Source: Micromonosporaceae bacterium KJ-029 (GTDB lineage: Bacteria > Actinomycetota > Actinomycetes > Mycobacteriales > Micromonosporaceae). Taken from it: DNA of 64,000 nt. The notes under the pieces were generated by a model that was not told the DNA's origin, searched no databases, and saw only the letters and a program-made list of their open reading frames with translations. Below, piece by piece: positions 8,584-17,500 of this stretch. Positions within the stretch are counted from its first letter, which is position 1; every line of letters starts with the position of its first letter. Made by a program: the position numbers and the translations under genes. Where the stretch lies: NCBI GenBank assembly GCA_005402585.1, contig BIFP01000003.1:21363-85362 (forward strand), given 5' to 3'.

Positions 8584-11500
8584 GTGTCGATTGCGACCGG
8601 GCCGGGCGCCCGCCGAGGCCTGCTCGACGTGCTCCTCGACGCCGCCGACCGAACGCCCGACCAGGTCATCGTGCACGTGCGGGAGGACGGCACCGAGCGT
8701 ACGGTCAGTTTCCGGCAGCTGCGGGACGAGTCGCTGCGGGTGGCCGGCGGCTACCGCGCCGCCGGGGTGGCGCCGGGTACGCCCGCGCTCCTGCTCGCCG
8801 ACGCCGGAGACGACTTTCAACCGATGTTCTGGGGTGCGCTCGCCGCCGGACTGGTGCCGGTGCCGTTGCCGCCCGAGCCGAGCCGGGTACGGGCGGTCCG
8901 GGACCTGCTCTCCGACGCCGTGGTGGTGACCGATGACGCCACCGCCGCGGCGGCGGACGGGCTGCCCGCGCCGGTGCTGCGGCTGGCCCAGCTGCGCGCC
9001 GGGATCCCACCGGACGACCTGCCGACGCCCGCCGGGGACGACCTCGCCTTCTTGCAGTTCTCCTCCGGCAGCACCGACGCGCCCCGTGGGGTGGAGCTGA
9101 CCCACGACAACGTGCTGGCCAACCTGGAACAGGCTCGGTTGGCCACCGGCGCACGCCCGGACGACGTCCTGGTCACCTGGATGCCGTACTTCCACGACAT
9201 GGGGCTGATCGGCACCCACCTGGCCCCGCTCGCCGTCGGCCTCAAGCAGGTACGCATCGGTCCGCTGGCGTTCGCCAAACGTCCAGCCGTCTGGTTCACC
9301 ACCGCCCACCGGCACCGGGCCACCCTGCTGTCGGCGGCGAACTTCGCGCTGGCCCTGGCGGTGCGCCGGGTGCCGGCCGAGACTCTCGCCGGACTCGATC
9401 TGAGTCCGGTGCGGTGCGTGGTGGTGGGGGCCGAGCCGATCTCCGCAGCGGTGTGGCGGTCCTTTGTGGCCCACACCCGCCCGGCGCGGCTCGACCCGGC
9501 CGCACTGCGACCGGTGTACGGGCTCGCCGAGGCGACCCTCGCGGTGACCTTCCCCCCGCCCCGAGAGGTGGCCGCTCCCCTGATGCTGGACCGCGCCGAG
9601 TTGAGCCGGGGCCGGGCGGTACCTACGCACCCCGGCCCGCACGCGGTCGAGCTGATGGACCTGGGCCAGCCGGTGACCGGCTGCGCGGTGCGCATCGTCG
9701 ATGAACACGGCCGGCCGTTGGCCGAGCAACGCGTCGGCCAGATCGAGGTGAGCGGCCCGAACGTGGCCCGGGGCTACCACCGGGCGCCGCAGGCCAGCCG
9801 GGAGACCTTCGTGGCTGGCTGGCTGCGTACCGGCGACCTGGGTTTCCTGCGCGACGGGCGGCTCTGTGTCACCGGCCGGGCCAAGGACGTGGTCTTCGTC
9901 AACGGCCGGACCTTCCACGCCACGGACCTGGAGTCGGTGGCCGTTGCCACCCCGGGCCTGCCGGGCGATCTGACCGTGGTGGTCGGCGCCACCGACCCGG
10001 GCTCCGGTGGGGAACGAATCGTGGTGTTCGTGCCGTGGGCCCGCCCGCCGGCCGGGGCGGCCGGGGCGCTCGCGGCGGTTCGGGCTCGGGTCGCCGAGGC
10101 CTGTGGCCACGACGAGGTCCGGGTGCTGCCGTTGCCGCCCGGCGCGTTCGCCCGGACCACCAGCGGGAAGCTACGCCGGCGCCGGATGCGCGACCGGTAC
10201 CTGGCCGGCGACTTCGCCGACCGGGAGCGGCGCTGGTGCGCACCGGCCGACCGCATCCCGGCAGACAGTCCGCCGGCCCCCGTCCTTCGGCTGCCGCCCG
10301 CCGTCGACGGGCCGTCCCGGCGGGAGCTCGAAGAGCTGATCCGGCAGGTCTGGGCCCGGGTGCTGGACCGGGCGCCCGCCGCGATCGGCCTGCATGACCG
10401 GTTCCTGGCCATCGGCGGGTCGTCGCTGAAGGCGATGGAGGTGCTCGCCGGGCTGGAGGACGCCCTGGGCACCACGTTGAACCCGGCGGACCTGCGGGAC
10501 TGCGCCAGCGTCGCGGCGCTCGCCGACCGGCTGGCCGCCACCTGGAAGCCGACCGTTCAGGCCACCGCCCGGCCGGTCATCCGACCGGCCGCCGACCCGG
10601 CCGTTGACCGCCGCGGCGGCGGGTCAGCGACGGTCGCGGTGATCGGGATGGCCTGCCGGTTCCCCGGCGCGGACACCCCGGAGGAGTTCTGGCAACGGCT
10701 GGTCGACGGCGTCGACGCCGTCGGCCCGATCCCGGCGCACCGGTGGACCCCGTCGGGGGACACCGCGCGGTGGGGTTCCTTCCTCGACGACCCGATGCTC
10801 TTCGACGCCGGATTCTTCGGTCTCACCGCGCAGGAGGCCCGACTCACCGACCCGCACGCCCGGCTCTTCCTGGAGATCGGGTACGAGGCCCTGGAACGCG
10901 CCGGGTACGCCGGACCTCGCCGGCACGGCCACCGGATCGGCGTCTTCGCCGCCGTCGGCGAGAGCGCGTACCCGGAACTGCTGGCCGCCGACGGGCCGAT
11001 CGGCGGGGCGGCGATGCTGGTCGGAAACCTGCGCAACCTCGTGCCGGCCCGACTGGCGCAGGCACTGGATCTGACCGGGCCGGCGTTGGCGGTGGACACG
11101 GCGTGCTCGTCGGCGCTGGTCGCACTGCACCTGGCCGCCCGCAGCCTGGCCGCCGGGGAGTGTGACGTCGCGCTGGTGGGCGGGGTGAACCTCAACCTCA
11201 CCGAGACCGGGTACCGGATGCTCGACGCCGCCGAGGCGCTCTCCCCCACCGGGCGTTGCCGTGCCTTCGACGCCGACGCCGACGGTTTCGTCCCCGGCGA
11301 GGGCGGTGCCGCACTGGTGCTCCGCCGGGCCGACGACGCATACACCGACGGGGACCCGGTGCTCGCCATGGTCGCCGGGACGGCCGTCGGCAACGACGGG
11401 CGCTCGCTGAGCCTGCTCGCCCCGAACCCGCACCGGCAGTGGGAGGTGATCGCGCGCGCCTACCGGGAGGCGGGGATCGACCCGACGGAGGTGTCGTACG

Positions 11501-14500
11501 TGGAGGCCCACGGCACCGGCACCGAACTCGGCGACCCGGTGGAGGTCCGGTCGCTGGCCACGGCGTACCCGCCGCCCGCCAACGGGGTGCCGCGCGGGCT
11601 GGGCTCGGTGAAGACCAACCTCGGCCACCTGCTCAACTCGGCAGGGTTGCCCGCGCTGGTCAAGGTGGTGCTGGCACTGCGGCACCGGTACCTGCCGCCC
11701 TCCCTGCACCACGCCCGGCCGTCCGTCCGCTTCGACCTCGCCAGCGCCGGCTTCGCGGTGGTCTCCGAGGGGCGGCCGTGGACCGCACCCGGCCCGCTGG
11801 TCGCCGGAATCAACGGGTTCGGTTTCGGCGGGACGAATGCGCACGCGGTCCTGCGGGAGGCCCCGGCCGAGTCGCCGAGCAGCGTCCCGGCCGAACCCGG
11901 ATGCCACCTGGCCACGCTCACCGCGCACTCGGCGTCGGCGCTGCGCCAGGCGGCTCGGGAACTCGCCGCACACCTGCGCGCCCACCCGGAACTCACCGAG
12001 GCCGAGATCTGCGCCAGCGCCGGTACGGCCCGTGACGACGCCCCGTACCGGCTGGCGGTGGTCGTCGACGGGGACCTGGGCGGACGGCTCGACGCCGCCG
12101 CCGACACCCTCGCCGACGAGCCGGTCGGCCGGCGGCCCCGGACCGTGCTCGTCTTCCCGGACGACGGCGCGGCGCTGCCGGCTGCGGCCGTGCGCGACCT
12201 GCACGACCGGCTGCCGGTCTTCCGGGATCTGCTGGCCGAGGCCGCCGCCGCGCCGGTGGCGGGGCGTCAGCTGCTCTCCTGGTGCCTGACCGGCTCGGCA
12301 CCGGATCCGCAGGTCGCGGGGCCGGTGGCGGTCGCGGTCGGATTCGCCCTCGCCGGTCAGCTCGCCGCCTGGGGAGTGGTGCCGGACACCACGATCGGGT
12401 ACGGCGTCGGTGCCCTCGCGGCAGCCGCCGCCCGCGGCGAACTGGAGCCGGCCGAGGCCGTCCGGCGCGCCGGTGCGACCGCACGACCGGCGGAGCCGGC
12501 GTGGCGCGCGGCGCTGCGGCGGTTGCGCCACGACGGGTACGACACCGTCGTCGACCTGGGGGCGGGCCGCCGACTGCGGGCCGCGCTGCAGGCCACCGAT
12601 GATGCTTGCCCCGATCCGGTACGGGTGCTGACGGTGCTGGACGCCGCGGTGCGGGCGGGTGCCGGCACCGGGGCGCTGCTGGCGGTGGTGGGACGGCTGT
12701 GGACCCTCGGTGGACCGCTGGACCGGGCCGCCCTGTACGCCGGCCGGCGACGGGTGCCGGTGCCGACGTACCCGTTCCAGCGGCGGTCGTATCCGCCGTC
12801 GGCGCCGCCGCAGGCGGCCGTGCCGCTGCACCGGGTCGCCTGGCGGGAAGCGCCGCTGAGCGCCGGTGATCTGCCGGCCCGGGTACGGCTGCGCGGTCCC
12901 GGCCTCGGCAGCGACCTCGCCGACCGGCTCGCCGCCACGCTCCAAAATCGGGGCGTCACGGTATCGGCCGCGCCGGAGGCGGGTGACGACCTGGCAGCAC
13001 CGGAGGTGACCGTGTGGCTGGCCGGGCCCGCGGTCGATCCGCCGGACGTGGCCGCCCTCGACACCGCCGTGGCAGGGCAGGTCGAAGCGGTGCGGGCCCT
13101 GCTCGACGAGCCGGCCGGGCAGCTCGGCCGGCTGCTGGTGCTCACCGAGGATGTCCAGGTCACCGGGGCTGCCGAGCAGCCCCGGCCGGTACAGGCGGTG
13201 CTGACCGGACTGTGCTGGGCACTGGCCGACGAGCGTCCCGACCTGCCCATCCGGGTGATCGATCTGTCCAGTGTGGACGATGTGACGGTCCGGGTGGAGT
13301 CCGTGTGCCGGGAGTTGTCCGGCTGCCGCCTCGACGACGCTGCGGACAGCGGCTCGGGCACCGACGAGCACCCGTTGACCGGGGTGGCCTGGCGGGCCGG
13401 ACGTCGGCTCAGGCGGCACCTGGTGTCGGCACCGGATCCGGACGACCGGTCCGGCGACCCCGACGACCGGTGCGGCGAGCCGGCGACCGGACCGCCCGAC
13501 GGCGTACACGTCATCGTCGGCGGCTGCGGTGGGATCGGCGCCGAGTTGGCCCGTACTCTCGCCGGTCGGGGCCGCCCCACCCTGCTGCTGGCCGGGCGGT
13601 CGGAGCGGGCCCCGGACGGCCTGCTGGCGGAGTTGACCGAGGCGGGCGCCACCGTGAGCTACCAGCGTTGCGACGTGACCGTGCCGGCCGACGTCGACGC
13701 GCTGCTGGCCGGGGTGTCCCGGGTGGAGACCGTCTGGCACGCCGCCGGGACGGTACGGATCGGCACCCTGGCGACGAAATCCGTCCCGGACATCCTCGCC
13801 GTGCTGGCCCCCAAGGTACGCGGCAGCCACCTGCTGGCGGAGGCGTTGCGCCGGCACCGCCACGACCGGGCGGCGCTGGTCGGCTTCTCGTCGGTCAGCG
13901 CGGTGCTGCCCGGCCTGGCCGGGGCGATCGGCGACTACGCGGCAGCCAACGCGTTCCTCGACGCCTTCGCCGCCGCTCAGCGGGCCGCCGGCCGGCCCGC
14001 CCAGGCGGTCGGTTTCGCGCCGATCACCGACACCGGCATGGCGGCCCGAAGCGGCGCCGTGGCCACGGCGGGCCGTGGCACCGCCGGCGGGTTGGACGTC
14101 CGGGCCGCGCTGCGGGCGCTACAGGCCGCCCGGGGTGTCGACGCCGCCCACCTGGTTGTCGCGGACCTACGCCCGGATCCGGCGACCGTCGCCCCGACCT
14201 CCGGCCAGCCGACACCGGGCCGGCCGGAGGTGGACGAGCTGTCCCGGTTGCTGCGCCGGCTGCTCGCCGAGCCGCTGCACCGCCCGAGCGAGGAGATCGC
14301 CGACGACGTCTCGTTCCTCACCCTCGGACTGGACTCGCTGGCCGCGGTGGACCTGGTCAAACGGTTGGAGGACGAACTCGGCCGGCAACTGCCGGTCACC
14401 CTGTTCTTCGAGTACACCACCGTCGCGGCGCTGGCCGGTCACCTGGCGGAGTCCGGCACCGCTCCGACGGCACCGGCCGACGGGTCCGTGCCTCCGGCTT

Positions 14501-17500
14501 CTCCCCCGGCGCCGGTGGTGGCGGGGCCACCGCCGCCGGCGGCGCCCGTACCGGTCGCCGACGGGGAGCCGTTTCCGCTGACCGCGGTGCAGCGGGCGTG
14601 GTACGTCAACGAGCGGCTGCACCCGACCGTGGCCAGCTACGCCTTCGTCCGGCAGACCGTCACCGGGCCGCTCGACGCGGACCTGCTCGGCCGGGCGCTG
14701 GCCGGCCTCGCCGCCCACCATCCGATGCTGCGGGTCCGGTTCGTCCCGGCGGCCAGCGCCGGCACCCCGCGCCAGACGATCCTCCCGGCCGCCGACTCGG
14801 GCCCCGCCGCGATCTCCTACGAGGTGCATCCGCTCACCGGGCCGCTCAGCGTGCTGGAGGAACGACTCTGCAACACCCCGGTCGACCTGACCCGGCAACC
14901 GCCGCTGCGGGCCGTCCTCGCCCGGGAGCACCCCGACCGGTCCCACCTGCTGCTGGTGCTGCACCACGCGGCCGGGGACGGGTTCAGCCTCAACCTGCTC
15001 AGCGAGCAGCTCTGGGCCGACTACACCGCGCTCGCCCGGGGCCGCGTCCCCGCCCTGCCACCCGCCTCCCCCGGGTTCGGCCGGTACGCCGTCGATGTCG
15101 CCCCGCCCACCGACGCGGATCTGACGTACTGGCGCGAGGCGTTGAACGGTCCGGGGTGGACGCTGCGGCTGCCGTACGACGGCGACCCCCTGGGGATGCC
15201 CGCCCCGCCGTACGTGACGCACCTGGGCGAACTCGACGACGCGTTGGTCGACCGGCTGCGTGAGCGGGCCGCCGAGGCCGGTGTCTCCCTGTTCCACCTG
15301 CTCCTCGCCGGGTACGTCCGTTGTCTGGCCCGGTGGAGCGGACAACGGCGGGTGCCGGTGAGCGTGGCGCGGGCCGGCCGGGACGCCCGGTTGCCGGGTA
15401 TCGAGCGGATCGTCGGCCCGTTCGCCGACACCCTGCCGCTGCTGCTCGAGGTGGATCCGGCCGAGCCCGCCGGGCAGCTCGCCGACCGGCTACGAGAGTC
15501 CTGGGCCGTCGCGCAGCGCCACGGTTCGGTGTCCAGTCTCGACCTGGCCCGGCTGATGCGTCCGACCGGGGACGGCCCGCGCACCGCCAGCCCGGCCGGG
15601 TTCAGCTTCGCCCGGTTCCCGGTCACCGCCGACCCGGACTGCCCGGTGACGATCGCCCCGACGGCGGCCGGTTCCGGTTCCGCCGCCACCCAGCTCAGCC
15701 TGCTCTGGTGGGAGTCGGGGGCGACGCTACAACTGTCCTGGAACTTCCCGCCACGGCTGTTCCGACGGGAGACGGTGGCCCGGCTCGCCGCCGAGCACCA
15801 CCAGGAACTGGTCGACCTCGCCGCCGGGCCGCACGTCGACCTCTTCTCACCGGCGGCCGACGGCGGAGACGTCACCGGGCGGATCCGGGCGGCCTGCAGG
15901 CGTACCCCAGACGCGGTGGCCGTGACCGATGGCGACCGTACGGTGACCTACCGGGACCTGGACCGGGCCGCCGACCGGGTGGCGGAGCTGCTCGCCGCCC
16001 ACGGGGTACGCCCCGGCCAGCACGTCGGGATGCTCACCGCACCCGGCCCGGAGTCGGTCATCGCGGTGGTCGGGATCCTGCGCGCCGGAGCCGCCTGGGT
16101 GCCGCTGGACGCTGCCCATCCCCCGGCCCGTCTGGACGGGCAGCTGCGCCTCGCCGGGGCCGAGGTGGTGCTGCACGACGACGCCTGTGCGACCACCGTG
16201 ACCCGGCTCGCCGGCCCGGTCCGACCGGTCCGGCTCGGGGCGGACTCACCCGAGGTCCCAGCCGAGCTGCCGGCGACCGGGTCCGCGCTGGACGACACCG
16301 CCTACGTGATCTTCACGTCGGGGTCGACGGGACGGCCGAAGGGGGTGCCGATCACCCACCGGTCGATGGTGAACTACCTCGACTGGGCAATCGACACCTT
16401 CGGCTACCGGCCCGGCGACCGGCTGGCCCAGACCTCGTCGATCTGCTTCGACGCCTCGGTCCGGCAGATTCTGGCGCCGCTGCTGGTCGGGGCAACTGTG
16501 GTCACTTTCCCCCGGTCGGTGCTGCGCGACCCGCAGGCGCTGCTGTCCCGGATAGAACGGGACCGGGTCACGGTGTGGAGTTCGGTACCCACCCTGTGGG
16601 AGCGGATCCTGCGGGCAGCCGAGGAGCGGGCGGTGCGCGACGGTGTCCCGCCGGACCTGCGCGCCCTGCGTTGGGTGCACGTCGGCGGGGAAGAGCTGTC
16701 GCCGGTGCCGGTACGACGCTGGTTCGATCTCTTCGGCGACGGCTGCCGGATCACCAACCTGTACGGCCCGACCGAGGCGACGATCAACGCCACCTGGCAC
16801 CTGATCGACGGTCGCCCCGATGATGCGGTACGCCGGTTGCCGATCGGCCGGCCGATCGGCGGGGCGCGGGTACGGGTCGTCGACCCGGACGGGCGGCCCT
16901 GCCCGCCCGGCGTGGCCGGTGAGCTGCACCTCGGCGGTGTCGGCGTCACTGCCGGCTATCTGGGTGAGCCCGAGCTGACCGCCGCCGCGTTCGTGCACCA
17001 CGGCGGGGAGCGGTACTACCGCAGCGGTGACCGAGGTCGGGCGGCCCCGGACGGCACGCTGGAGTTTCTCGGCCGCCTCGACGACCAGGTGAAGGTCCAC
17101 GGGTACCGGCTGGAACCGGGCGAGATCGAGGCGGTGCTGCGCACTCATCCGGAGGTGGCCGCCGCGGTGGTGCTGCACCAGGCCGAGCCGCACCCGCGAC
17201 TGCACGCCTTCGTCGCACCCGCACCGGAAACCGGACCGACCGTGGCGCAGCTGCGCGGTTACCTCGCCGACCGCCTGCCGGAGCAACTGGTCCCGGCCCG
17301 GATCCACCTGCTGGACAGCCTCCCGCTGACCCCCACCGGGAAGGTCGACCGGGATCGGCTTCGGGCGCACGGCGGTTTCGCACCGGCCGCCGGCCCGGAG
17401 CGCCTCCCCGCGCCGACCGGTCCGGCCGCCGTAGCCAGCGGCACCGGCACCGATCCCAGCACCGACACCGAGGCGAGACTGGCCCGGATCTGGGGCGAGC

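Noticed and set aside
10624..13863. 1,079-codon open frame on the minus strand inside the megasynthase gene
   Set aside because: It is antisense to clear KS-AT-KR coding sequence, is rich in Arg/Gly/His/Gln and has no domain pattern. Long antisense frames are normal in high-GC DNA with strong third-base bias.
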